NCBI GenBank assembly: GCA_947449695.1
Contig: CANFST010000009.1
Span: 1 to 64,000, forward strand
Length of the DNA stretch: 64,000 bases
Reading direction: 5' to 3'
Source of the DNA: Chitinophagales bacterium
GTDB taxonomy: Bacteria; Bacteroidota; Bacteroidia; Chitinophagales; CAIODY01
The notes under the pieces: generated by a model
What the model saw: only the letters and a program-made list of their open reading frames with translations
Told to the model about the DNA's origin: nothing
Databases searched by the model: none
Program-made: the position numbers and the translations under genes
Shown: positions 17,733 to 26,360 of the stretch, one piece after another
Layout: the number at the start of each line of letters is the position of its first letter
Position numbering within the stretch: the first letter of the stretch is position 1

Positions 17733-18608
17733 CTAATAAAGTTCGTCTAATTTTAATTTTAAATATTTTGTAACAGACTGATAAGTACTCCAAGTAGAAA
17801 TTACTAACCCAATTAAGATGACTACACCAAAAAGTAATACTACATCTGATGCTTGAATTAGTGATGATAATTCAGGCATTAACCTGTTGGCATAAAATCC
17901 TAACACAGACAGAAGAATTATTGCCAAACCTGAACTCAACAATCCATTTACAATAGAACGAATAATAAAAGGTTTGCTGATAAACCAACGTGTAGCACCG
18001 ACCAACTGCATACTTTTTATTAAGAATCGGTTGCTATACATAACCAGTTTTATAGTATTGTCAATTAAAGCTAAAGCAATTAAAAACAACACTAAAGCGA
18101 TTACCAAAATAATGATTGATATTTTTTTAGCATTTTGATTCATAGTTTCTACTAATGAATGCTGGTAATACAATTCCTTCACTTGCCTAGTCGCCAAAAA
18201 TTGCGCTTCAATTTTTTTAATGGAATCAGCATTCGTAAAATCGCTGGTAAGATGAAAATTGACTGATGCATACAAAGGATTATATTCAATCAATTCCATA
18301 AAATCTTCCTGAAAATTTTTCTTAAATCGTTTTAATGCCTCGTCTTTGCTTACCAATTCCGACGATTTTATATTAGGATTTTTATCGAGCACTTGTTTAA
18401 TATTCATTGCTTGCTCTGGTGAACAGGTATCCATTAATATCAAACTAAACTCCACGTTTTCTTTAAAATAATCACTTAATTTTTTTGCATTCAGCACCAC
18501 AATGCCCAACAAACCAAGCATAAACAATACCAAGGCAACCCCAAAAATGGAGTACACATAAGAAGGTTTTGCCTTTTCGGAATATTTTTTACCAAACTGA
18601 AATGCCAT
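17733..18608 (-). CDS. ftsX: Cell division protein FtsX (ABC permease)
   Basis: Membrane partner of FtsE that couples division to wall hydrolase control. About 291 residues from the preferred start. One transmembrane helix lies near the N-terminus (VYSIFGVALVLFMLGLLGIV), followed by a periplasmic domain of about 110 residues and three more helices with the loop IKSMQLVGATRWFISKPFI, a typical FtsX element. The open frame extends upstream to an ATG at 18650, but MAFQFGKKYSEK from ATG 18608 fits family N-termini better. ftsE is not adjacent, as is usual in Bacteroidota. It is first in the run with DUF3098 and uppP. Confidence 0.9.
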   Translation of the reverse strand: MAFQFGKKYSEKAKPSYVYSIFGVALVLFMLGLLGIVVLNAKKLSDYFKENVEFSLILMDTCSPEQAMNIKQVLDKNPNIKSSELVSKDEALKRFKKNFQEDFMELIEYNPLYASVNFHLTSDFTNADSIKKIEAQFLATRQVKELYYQHSLVETMNQNAKKISIIILVIALVLFLIALALIDNTIKLVMYSNRFLIKSMQLVGATRWFISKPFIIRSIVNGLLSSGLAIILLSVLGFYANRLMPELSSLIQASDVVLLFGVVILIGLVISTWSTYQSVTKYLKLKLDELY

Positions 18609-18750
18609 GCAATTTTTTTTCGATGGGCGAAAATAATTGATTTTAGCCAAATCTGCTCAATAAAAAAATATAGTTGATTTTTAAATAAAATAAAAACAAA
18701 TTACCTTTCCACAACTTTCTCACAACGCTTTTATAAGTCAGTAATTCTTC

Positions 18751-18758
18751 TAAATTTG
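18751..18758 (+). promoter_or_regulatory. Predicted -7 box of smc
   Basis: TAAATTTG matches TAnnTTTG exactly. It predicts a leader of about 105 bases before the smc start codon, containing the crossed inverted repeats at 18776-18860. Confidence 0.45.
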
Positions 18759-18775
18759 CATCCCTTTTTGTGGAA

Positions 18776-18860
18776 GGTTATTAAGTTATTCGTTATTGAG
18801 TTAATAAGGAACGCAAACTCATTTTTACCAAATAACTTAATAACCAAATAACTCAATAAC
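18776..18860 (+). repeat. Crossed inverted repeats in the smc leader
   Basis: Two perfect inverted repeats interleave. L1 (18776-18790) pairs with R1 (18831-18845) over 15 bp; L2 (18792-18803) pairs with R2 (18849-18860) over 12 bp. The order L1-L2-R1-R2 is that of a pseudoknot or of competing hairpins. L1 and L2 resemble each other (core GTTATTaAGTTA/GTTATTgAGTTA), so L2 can also pair with R1 using a single G-U. R2 ends 9 bases before the smc ATG. Confidence 0.75.
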
Positions 18861-18869
18861 TCAATCAAC

Positions 18870-21800
18870 ATGCGTCTTACAAGTTTAGAAGTAAAAGGAT
18901 TTAAAAGCTTCGCCGATAAAACGGTGATTCATTTCAACGATAATATGACTGGTGTCGTAGGACCAAATGGTTGCGGCAAATCGAATGTAGTAGATGCTAT
19001 CCGTTGGGTAATTGGCGAACAAAAAGCCCGAATGTTGCGCAGCGGAAAAATGGAAGATTTAATTTTCAATGGCTCCAAAGGTCGCAATGCAAGCCAGTTG
19101 GCAGAAGTTTCGCTAACTTTTGAGAACACAAAAAATCAACTGGGGACGGAATTTAGTACGGTGAGAATTACACGAATGTATTTTAGAAATGGCGAATCAG
19201 AATATCGAATAAATGATGTGCCTTGCCGATTGAAAGACATCAACAATTTGTTCATGGATACTGGCGTAAGCAGCGATAGCTATGCGATTATTGAGTTGAA
19301 AATGATTGAAGAAATTATTTCGGACAGAGAAAATAGTCGCCGCCATTTGTTTGAACAAGCTGCTGGCATTTCAAAATATAAAGAGCGAAAAAGAGAAACG
19401 ATTAGCAAATTAGAATCAACACAAGTGGATTTGAATCGGGTAGAAGATTTGTTGTTTGAAATTGAAGGCAACCTCAAAACCCTTGAGCAGCAAGCGAAAA
19501 AAGCCAAGCGATATTATGAATTGAAAGAAGATTACAAAAAAGATTCGGTTGAATTGGCTTCTTTCACTTTGGTGAATTACAAAGATGAATTTGAAAACAT
19601 CAACAAAAAACAAGAAGAAGAAAGCGATAAAAAATTGCAATTAGAAACTGAAATCAATCAGTTGGAAGCCGCTTTGGAAAAGGATAAATTGGTGTTGATT
19701 GACAAAGAAAAGCGATTGAACGACCAACAAAAAAATTTCAACGAATTCATTTCAAACATTTCAAAACAGGAAAACGAAAAGAATTTAGCGCAAGAGAAAA
19801 TCAAATTTTTGTTGGAGAAGCAAAACAATTTGAAACAACAAATTGAAAGCGCAAAAGCAACTTTATCTTCTTTAGAAAACGACATCACATCGGCTAACGG
19901 CAGAAAGGAAGCCATTTTGAAAGATTTGGAAACTGCTGAAAGCAAATTGAATGCTGCCAAAGATTCATTGGAAAAGGTGAAAATGGTTTTTGAAGAAAAA
20001 AGAAAATCGTTGGCGGATGAACAACAAAAAAAGCAAGTAGTTGACAAGCAATATTACGATGTAGAAAAAGAATTGGCGGTGGGCGATGCACAAAAAAACA
20101 GCATGATTGCTGAATCAAATCAAAGTGCATTGTGGATTGCTGGAAGCAAAGAACAAAAGGAACAACTGCAAAAACAAAGCGAACATTTAACCAAAGAAAA
20201 AGACGAATTAGAAAATCAGTTTAAAGCCGCAGAGCAGCAGGAACAAGGCTTACAGAACACGGTTAGAACAACCAGAGAGTCATTAGACCAATTGCGTCAG
20301 GAGTTGGCGGTGCAAAATCGTCAGTTAGATGCGAAGCAAAATGAATTCAATTTAACGAAAAGCATGATTGAGAAACTGGAAGGTTTTCCTGACTCAATTA
20401 AGTTTTTAAAACAACAACAAAGTTTCCCGAAAGATGCGCCATTGTTGAGCGACATCATTGCTGCCAAAGATGAATTTAAAGCAGCGATTGAAAATTTATT
20501 AGAGCCTTACTTGAATTATTATGTAGTGAACACCTTGGCTGAAGCGGTTTCGGCGGTGAATTTATTAAGCGATAATAAAAAAGGGAAAGCTAATTTTTTC
20601 ATTTTAGAAGAATTACAATCTTACGCAACCATTGATGCAGAAACAGTTTCGCATTGCACACATGCGTTGAGCATTATTGATGTGGATGCAAAATATAAAG
20701 GCTTGATTAATTATTTATTGGGCAAAGTTTATATCACAGATGATTTTGAAAATGCACCAGTAGCAAGCCGTCCTGAGTTTTTATTCATTACACCTAATGC
20801 AAAATTTATCCGCAAACATTTTTCATTAAGTGGTGGAAGTGTTGGCTTGTTTGAAGGAAAAAGATTAGGACGATTAAAAAATTTAGAAAAATTAGAAAAA
20901 GAAATTGCTGCATTAAAAACTTCGGCTGATGCAGTGGATGCAAAAATAAAAGAATCGCAAACGGCTTTGGTGGCGGCTAATCAGCAATTGCAAACGATTA
21001 ACTTAAATGCACAACGCAATAAGTTGAATCAGAAAACGAATGAAATGATTGCGGTGAAAACGAAATTAGAAAACGTTGAATTGCAATCGAAAACAAATGA
21101 AGAACGCCAAACAGCAATTGCCGAACGATTGAAAGCAATTGAAGAAAAACAAAAAGGCTTTGCTGAAAAATTAGAAACCTTACGCATCGAACGTGATGGT
21201 TATCAAACTAAGATTGATGAATTTTCGGTGGCTTATAATGAAGCCAACAATCAGTTGCAGCAGCAAACCAATGATTTTAATCAAATCAATATCCATTTCA
21301 TTCAGCAACAAAATCAATTGAAAACTATTGAGCAGGAATTGAATTTCAAACAAAATCAAATCACTCAACTCAATAATCAATTCAATCAAAACCAGCAAGC
21401 ATTGGGTGGTGCAGAGTTGGAATACAACGAACTGGCGAAGAATTTAGATGTGATTCAAATTCAATTGAGCAGCCTGATTGGACAAAAAGATGAATTGGAA
21501 ATTGGATTGAGAGAAGTTGAAAAAGAATATTTTGAAAGTCGAACTGAAATTGATGAACGTGAAAACAAATTGCGTTCGCTACACAAATCGAAAGAAATGA
21601 TTGATGGCATTATTCAATCCATCAAAGATAAAAACAACGATTTGCGATTGCAGTTGAGCAGCCTGAAAGAGCGCCTGAGCATTGAGTTTAACGTGAACAT
21701 TGATGACATTTTAGATAAAGCACCTAATCCTGATTTGAATTTTGAAACATTAACTACCAATGTTCAGAAAGCAAAAGAACGCTTAGAGAAATTTGGAGAA

Positions 21801-22397
21801 ATCAACCCAATGGCGGTGGAAGCATTTGAAGAAATGAAAACCCGTTACGATTTTATTGTGGCGCAAAAAGCTGATTTGGTAACTGCAAAAACATCGTTGG
21901 AAGAAACGATGAAAGAAATTGAAACCACCGCCAGCGAAAAATTCTTAGATGCCTTTACTCGTGTGAAAGCTAACTTCATTAATGTATTCCAGAAATTGTT
22001 TACCGAAGGTGACCAATGCGATTTGTATCTGGAAAATCCTGATGATGTATTGGAAAGTAAAATTGAAGTTGTGGCAAAACCTAAAGGCAAAAAACCAAGC
22101 ACAATTACACAGTTGAGTGGTGGTGAAAAAACTTTAACAGCCATTGCGTTGCTGTTCTCTTTATATCTTTTGAAGCCTGCACCATTCTGTATTCTGGATG
22201 AAGTAGATGCGCCGCTGGATGATAACAACGTGGGCAAATTCAACAACATGATTCGTGAATTCAGTAACAATTCGCAATTCATTATTGTAACACACAATAA
22301 AGCTACAATGGCTTCGGTGGATGTGATTTATGGTGTTACGATGGCAGAGCCTGGTGTGAGTAGATTAGTGCCTGTGGATTTTAGGAGTTTGGAGTAG
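18870..22397 (+). CDS. smc: Chromosome segregation protein SMC
   Basis: A 1175-residue SMC ATPase that organises and separates chromosomes with ScpA and ScpB. The N-terminal head has Walker A GPNGCGKSN (about 31-39) and DAIRWVIGEQKARMLR. Long coiled coils run from about 165 to 500 and 680 to 1000, around a hinge (about 505-675, rich in GG, with LSGGSVGLFEGKR at its end). The C-terminal head has the signature QLSGGEKTLTAIALLF (about 1080) and Walker B PFCILDEVDAPLDD, then the D-loop region. Length is normal. It has its own promoter and an unusual leader with crossed inverted repeats. It abuts the convergent decayed gene at 22398 with no spacer. scpA and scpB are not linked. Confidence 0.97.
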   Translation: MRLTSLEVKGFKSFADKTVIHFNDNMTGVVGPNGCGKSNVVDAIRWVIGEQKARMLRSGKMEDLIFNGSKGRNASQLAEVSLTFENTKNQLGTEFSTVRITRMYFRNGESEYRINDVPCRLKDINNLFMDTGVSSDSYAIIELKMIEEIISDRENSRRHLFEQAAGISKYKERKRETISKLESTQVDLNRVEDLLFEIEGNLKTLEQQAKKAKRYYELKEDYKKDSVELASFTLVNYKDEFENINKKQEEESDKKLQLETEINQLEAALEKDKLVLIDKEKRLNDQQKNFNEFISNISKQENEKNLAQEKIKFLLEKQNNLKQQIESAKATLSSLENDITSANGRKEAILKDLETAESKLNAAKDSLEKVKMVFEEKRKSLADEQQKKQVVDKQYYDVEKELAVGDAQKNSMIAESNQSALWIAGSKEQKEQLQKQSEHLTKEKDELENQFKAAEQQEQGLQNTVRTTRESLDQLRQELAVQNRQLDAKQNEFNLTKSMIEKLEGFPDSIKFLKQQQSFPKDAPLLSDIIAAKDEFKAAIENLLEPYLNYYVVNTLAEAVSAVNLLSDNKKGKANFFILEELQSYATIDAETVSHCTHALSIIDVDAKYKGLINYLLGKVYITDDFENAPVASRPEFLFITPNAKFIRKHFSLSGGSVGLFEGKRLGRLKNLEKLEKEIAALKTSADAVDAKIKESQTALVAANQQLQTINLNAQRNKLNQKTNEMIAVKTKLENVELQSKTNEERQTAIAERLKAIEEKQKGFAEKLETLRIERDGYQTKIDEFSVAYNEANNQLQQQTNDFNQINIHFIQQQNQLKTIEQELNFKQNQITQLNNQFNQNQQALGGAELEYNELAKNLDVIQIQLSSLIGQKDELEIGLREVEKEYFESRTEIDERENKLRSLHKSKEMIDGIIQSIKDKNNDLRLQLSSLKERLSIEFNVNIDDILDKAPNPDLNFETLTTNVQKAKERLEKFGEINPMAVEAFEEMKTRYDFIVAQKADLVTAKTSLEETMKEIETTASEKFLDAFTRVKANFINVFQKLFTEGDQCDLYLENPDDVLESKIEVVAKPKGKKPSTITQLSGGEKTLTAIALLFSLYLLKPAPFCILDEVDAPLDDNNVGKFNNMIREFSNNSQFIIVTHNKATMASVDVIYGVTMAEPGVSRLVPVDFRSLE

Positions 22398-22806
22398 TTA
22401 TGATTGATTTAAGTTGCGAATTTTATCTATCATTTTTGCTCTATCCCTTTTGGTAAATAATTTTGCTGGAAATAGAAATACAACATCAACATTCGATTTT
22501 ACTTTTTCTTCATCAGTTAATTGAAGTACCTGAAAATAAAGTTTCTTGTTTTGTTTTTGTGCTTTTTTCAATTGGTCAAAAAAAGTCGATTTTTTTACAA
22601 CTATATTTCCTTCAGTACCTTCTAAAATTGCTATTCTTTTATTTGTAAAGTCAAGCAATTTTCTTTCCTTTTTCAGATAACTATTTAAAGAAAGATGCTT
22701 CAATTTTAGTTACAAGTGAATTGTTGTCTAATCCACAACTATCAAGTTGTTGAGCAAATAGATTTGAAATTAACAAACACAAAACTGTTGTAAAAAATAT
22801 TCTCAT
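22398..22806 (-). pseudogene. Small secreted protein gene broken by a +1 frameshift
   Basis: Two pieces in different frames make one gene. From ATG 22806 the frame reads a clean signal peptide (MRIFFTTVLCLLISNLFA, then QQLDSCGLDNN) and about 41 residues before a TAG. The 101-residue frame starting at TTG 22703 lacks an ATG and a signal, and continues the mature protein (KKERKLLDFTNKR ... AKLFTKRDRAKMIDKI). Removing one base from the AAAA run at 22704-22707 (minus strand) joins them as TKLKHLSLNSYL. The cause may be real decay or a homopolymer read error. The family is not one I can name. It abuts the smc stop. Confidence 0.75.
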
Positions 22807-22914
22807 TTTTCTTCACACAAATATTCTTACAATAGTTGAAGAAAGCAAATTTGTAGGAAAATATTAGGGCTACAATAATATCGCTTTATGCACTAAAGTT
22901 GTAAATTATTTAGC

Positions 22915-23232
22915 TTACCAATTCTTTGATACTTTTCTCAAGGTATCATGCTTAAAAATCAGAGCTGTTCTTTCTAAAAAAATCGTATCCTTTGTGAAAT
23001 CACAAATTTTAGCAGAATCACTTTTTTTCAAAGCTTCTTCTATGGAATGCTTTGTCAAATTGGTTTCAGAAATTATTGTAATGATATTATCTAAATCACT
23101 TTCTGTTTTGGAATAACTATTTTTCAGATAAGCAAGAGAATAACCACCATCAACCATTGAATAAAGGCTACAACCAACACCAATGATTAATAAAGAAAAT
23201 AAAATCCAAAAACCGATTTTCCATCTATTCAT
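22915..23232 (-). CDS. Hypothetical small membrane-anchored protein (105 aa)
   Basis: One hydrophobic segment near the N-terminus (about residues 6-25, WKIGFWILFSLLIIGVGCSL) with a Cys that could be a lipobox, followed by a charged soluble domain of about 80 residues. The layout resembles small anchored immunity-type proteins of Bacteroidota, but this is only a shape likeness; no toxin gene is adjacent. It lies 42 bases downstream of the CCD-motif gene on the same strand, so they may be co-transcribed. Confidence 0.6.
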   Translation of the reverse strand: MNRWKIGFWILFSLLIIGVGCSLYSMVDGGYSLAYLKNSYSKTESDLDNIITIISETNLTKHSIEEALKKSDSAKICDFTKDTIFLERTALIFKHDTLRKVSKNW

Positions 23233-23274
23233 TTCGTTTCATTTTTATCATACAAATATTCTTATTGCAGTTTT

Positions 23275-23655
23275 TTAATCCTGCACTTCTTTTTTCTGCC
23301 TGATATCTTCCCATATTAATTTACCATCGGTAGCAGCAGGTTTAAAATCAGGGCATTTGTTGTCGCCTCTGCCAGTAAAACCACCCGATGGATGACAAAT
23401 GACTTTTCCGTTTTCATCATATAGTGGATTCATTTGGTCGCAACAATCTGCTGGGATGTAGTACACCTTTTTATCATTATACTCATATTCTTTAATGTAA
23501 GATTTAGCTTTATGCGGTGCTTGTTTTTCTAATTCAGCAATTTTTTCTTTTATCCAAGAAGGCATTGCATTTTTGTTTTTATGTTTTTTACAAAACATAG
23601 CTTGGCTTCCAAATGCAAGCACAATCAATACTACAACGATAATTATTTTTTTCAT
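23275..23655 (-). CDS. Small secreted protein, probable DUF6970 family
   Basis: A 126-residue exported protein. The signal peptide covers residues 1-19 (ending FGSQA). The mature part has VYYIPADCCDQMNPLYD, then GKVICHPSGGFTGRGDNKCPDF; the double Cys, the YDE.GK.ICHP.GG.TG.GD pattern and the final Cys-Pro recall DUF6970, which I name from memory. Four or more conserved cysteines suggest disulphides in the periplasm or outside. Its start lies 5 bases after the stop of the sortilin-repeat gene, so they are likely one transcript. Function unknown. Confidence 0.75.
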   Translation of the reverse strand: MKKIIIVVVLIVLAFGSQAMFCKKHKNKNAMPSWIKEKIAELEKQAPHKAKSYIKEYEYNDKKVYYIPADCCDQMNPLYDENGKVICHPSGGFTGRGDNKCPDFKPAATDGKLIWEDIRQKKEVQD

Positions 23656-23659
23656 ACAA

Positions 23660-26281
23660 TTATTCTTTGATGATTTTTTGAGTAAATTGTTGATGACTGA
23701 TAAAATGAATCACTACAAAATAAATACCTGATGAAAACCCATCTAAAGTTTCTTCGGTTTTTATATCGCCTACTTTTTTCTGTTTAATTAATTCGCCATG
23801 TTGATTGTAAATACTGATGAAATCAATGTTTTTAGGCGACACAACATTAAATTTGTTTTGCGTAATTGTAGGATAAATAATGGGTTGAGTGAGTTGTTGC
23901 AAATTATTGATGCCGACATGATGTGTGGTGTCAACATGCGAAGTGGTGTCGACGATTAATAAATTGCGAATGTGGTCAAACACACTATCAATAGATAAGC
24001 TCCACATCGAACGGGCATAAGTGCCAGCAATTATTTTGTGATGAAAGGTATCAATTTCAATATCCATTACCGGGCATAAAGGAATATTGCCTGTGATATT
24101 TTCCCAATGATTGCCTGCATTAGCTGTTGCAAAAATTCCTCCATCGGTAGCCACCAACATAAAGCTATCATTCTGTTTGATTACATACAAATCGTTGATA
24201 CCAATATTTGGCATGTCGCCTTGTATCGAATTCCATGTTTGAGCCGAATCATCGCTTCGATAAATATGTGCTGTAAAATCGTTGTAGCGATAACCTTGTT
24301 GTGTGGCAAAATATCTTTTCTTTGATAGGTATGAAAAATTGACTGCTGTGTAATAACGATTAGGCAAAGTGTTATTAATCAATTGCCAATTAGTTTCATG
24401 AACACAGCGCCACAAGTTTCCATCGCCTGTGCCAACCAACAAAGTGCCACTATCTAAAGGACTTTCGGCTAATGCAGTGATATAGTTATTTCGCTTTCCA
24501 TTATAATAGGGCTTAGTAATTTTTCCGCTGATGTCATTCCAGAAACCATAAGGCGCACCAGTAAGTTTATAAACTCTATCAGTGCCGCAATACAATTTCG
24601 AATCATTTATTGTGCTTACGATATAACGCATATCCCATGGTTTTACAGAGTCGTCTAAATTTAATCCATTCGTTTCGGGAAACCAATTCATTCCGCCATC
24701 ATCCGAATAATTCAAAGCGCCATATTGCACTTCGGCATATTGCACCATTGGATTGCTTTTCATAAATGCAGGCTGGAAACCATCACCACCATAATATCTG
24801 TTCCAGAAATTAATGGATGATGTATTACCCGAAACTGTTCCATTATCTTGCAAACCCCCATAGTATTGTGGATTCGGAGTTTTATCATTTGGATTAAATA
24901 CCACATGATAAAATTGAGAAGCTGGTATATTTTCAATATCACGCCAACTTCTAGTGAAAGAATTAATGGAATCTAACTTATAAAGCCCACCATCTGTAGC
25001 CAACAAACAACGGTTGTATTTGTCGAAGCACATCCAGTGTTTATCAGCATGCACTTGATACGTCCACCATTGCGGTGAAGCATATTGCCAATTATGCCCA
25101 CCATCAAGACTTTCCACCAATTCTAATCCACATATATACAAGTGAAAGGTGTCTTTTGGGTCAATAAAAATATTGCAGTAATACCACCCCTGACCGTTAC
25201 CAGCTATTGGATTCAGGTTGTTGATGTTTTTGGGTATCCAAGTATTGCCGTTGTCATTTGTTTTATAAACGCCTTGCACATTAAAACTTGTATCTACCAC
25301 ACAAGCATACACAATTGAGTTACCATTGCCTGAATGTATTGCTAAATTAATTCTTGACAAAACACCTGTAGGCAATCCATTTGTAAGCATTTGCCAAGTT
25401 GTGCCGCCATCGGTTGTTCGATAAATTCGGCAATCATTGCTATACACTAAACTTCTGTCATAAGTTCTTAATCTTGTAAAAGCTGAAGCAAATATGTTGT
25501 TATGATTGTTTGGATCAATGACAAAACTTATAACACCTGTTGAATCATTGATGTACAAACTATGATCCCATGTTGTGCCACCATCAGTTGATTTGTACAT
25601 ACCTCTGCTGCTATCTTTTGCAAATGGATTTCCCATTGTGGCTGCAAAAATCGTGTTAGAATCAGTTGGGTCAATATCAATTTGGGCAATGACTTTGGTT
25701 TGGCTCAAACCCTTATTGTTCCAGGTGCTTCCGCCATCGGTTGATTGATAAATACCATCGCCTAAAAATACATTTCCGCTAATGTTTACATCGCCTGTAC
25801 CTACCCAGATTTTATTTCGGTTAAATGGGTCAATCTTAATATGCCCAATAGAAAGCTGACTGTGATTATCGAAAATTGGTTGCCATGTAGCACCTGCATT
25901 AATAGTTTTAAAAATTCCACCTTGAGCCGCTCCTGCATAAATTATATTGGTGTCAACAGGGTCAACGACCACACAATTAAATCTGCCACCAATATTATTA
26001 GGTCCTTCCAAAGTCCAGTTATAATTGTGTAAACTTTTTGATTTTCGTTGAGCACTAATTTGTTGCATAGCTTGTTCAAAGCCTTTTACATCAAATGCAG
26101 CATTAGGATAAGTTCGGCTTAACAAGAAATTATCGTACGCCAATTCGGGTGACGATTTTTCATTTTCAATTTCTCCTTTTTCATTTTTCTTTTCTACATG
26201 ATTAATAAAAAATGAGCCACTTGTAATAAATGCCGCTAACAAAATAGATGGTAAAATTTGGAAGTAGATTTTTGTTTTCAT
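23660..26281 (-). CDS. Secreted sortilin/BNR-repeat beta-propeller protein with T9SS sorting domain
   Basis: A surface or secreted protein of about 873 residues. Signal-like N-terminus MKTKIYFQILPSILLAAF follows the preferred start at 26281; the frame's earlier ATG at 26341 would add 20 residues ahead of the signal. The body holds many Asp-box/VPS10-type repeats (STDGGSTWNNKG, STDGGTTWDHSL, TTDGGTTWQMLT, TNDNGNTWIPKN), giving one or two beta-propellers as in sialidase-like and sortilin folds. No sialidase catalytic set is evident. The C-terminus is a type A T9SS tail (IIYPTITQNKF ... ISIYNQHGELI ... GIYFVVIHF). It is first in a run with two small exported proteins. Confidence 0.9.
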   Translation of the reverse strand: MKTKIYFQILPSILLAAFITSGSFFINHVEKKNEKGEIENEKSSPELAYDNFLLSRTYPNAAFDVKGFEQAMQQISAQRKSKSLHNYNWTLEGPNNIGGRFNCVVVDPVDTNIIYAGAAQGGIFKTINAGATWQPIFDNHSQLSIGHIKIDPFNRNKIWVGTGDVNISGNVFLGDGIYQSTDGGSTWNNKGLSQTKVIAQIDIDPTDSNTIFAATMGNPFAKDSSRGMYKSTDGGTTWDHSLYINDSTGVISFVIDPNNHNNIFASAFTRLRTYDRSLVYSNDCRIYRTTDGGTTWQMLTNGLPTGVLSRINLAIHSGNGNSIVYACVVDTSFNVQGVYKTNDNGNTWIPKNINNLNPIAGNGQGWYYCNIFIDPKDTFHLYICGLELVESLDGGHNWQYASPQWWTYQVHADKHWMCFDKYNRCLLATDGGLYKLDSINSFTRSWRDIENIPASQFYHVVFNPNDKTPNPQYYGGLQDNGTVSGNTSSINFWNRYYGGDGFQPAFMKSNPMVQYAEVQYGALNYSDDGGMNWFPETNGLNLDDSVKPWDMRYIVSTINDSKLYCGTDRVYKLTGAPYGFWNDISGKITKPYYNGKRNNYITALAESPLDSGTLLVGTGDGNLWRCVHETNWQLINNTLPNRYYTAVNFSYLSKKRYFATQQGYRYNDFTAHIYRSDDSAQTWNSIQGDMPNIGINDLYVIKQNDSFMLVATDGGIFATANAGNHWENITGNIPLCPVMDIEIDTFHHKIIAGTYARSMWSLSIDSVFDHIRNLLIVDTTSHVDTTHHVGINNLQQLTQPIIYPTITQNKFNVVSPKNIDFISIYNQHGELIKQKKVGDIKTEETLDGFSSGIYFVVIHFISHQQFTQKIIKE

Positions 26282-26286
26282 ACTGA

Positions 26287-26294
26287 CAAATTTA
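26287..26294 (-). promoter_or_regulatory. Possible -7 box of the sortilin-repeat gene
   Basis: Minus-strand TAAATTTG fits TAnnTTTG but ends only 5 bases before the preferred ATG, so a transcript from it would have almost no leader. No -33 element is clear. It may be chance. Confidence 0.25.
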
Positions 26295-26360
26295 ATTAAA
26301 ATACCTGGCAGATATGAATTTATGAAATGATTTACCACCATAAAATCAATTTATATCAAA

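Noticed and set aside
19658-20047. 129-residue minus frame inside smc (and similar frames 21845-22297, 57044-57418)
   Set aside because: Phe/Ser/Ala-rich shadows of Lys/Glu-rich coding sequence on the opposite strand; no start context and no separate evidence.
22398-23232. Toxin-immunity system
   Set aside because: Only the small anchored protein resembles immunity proteins in shape; there is no toxin domain or delivery gene nearby.
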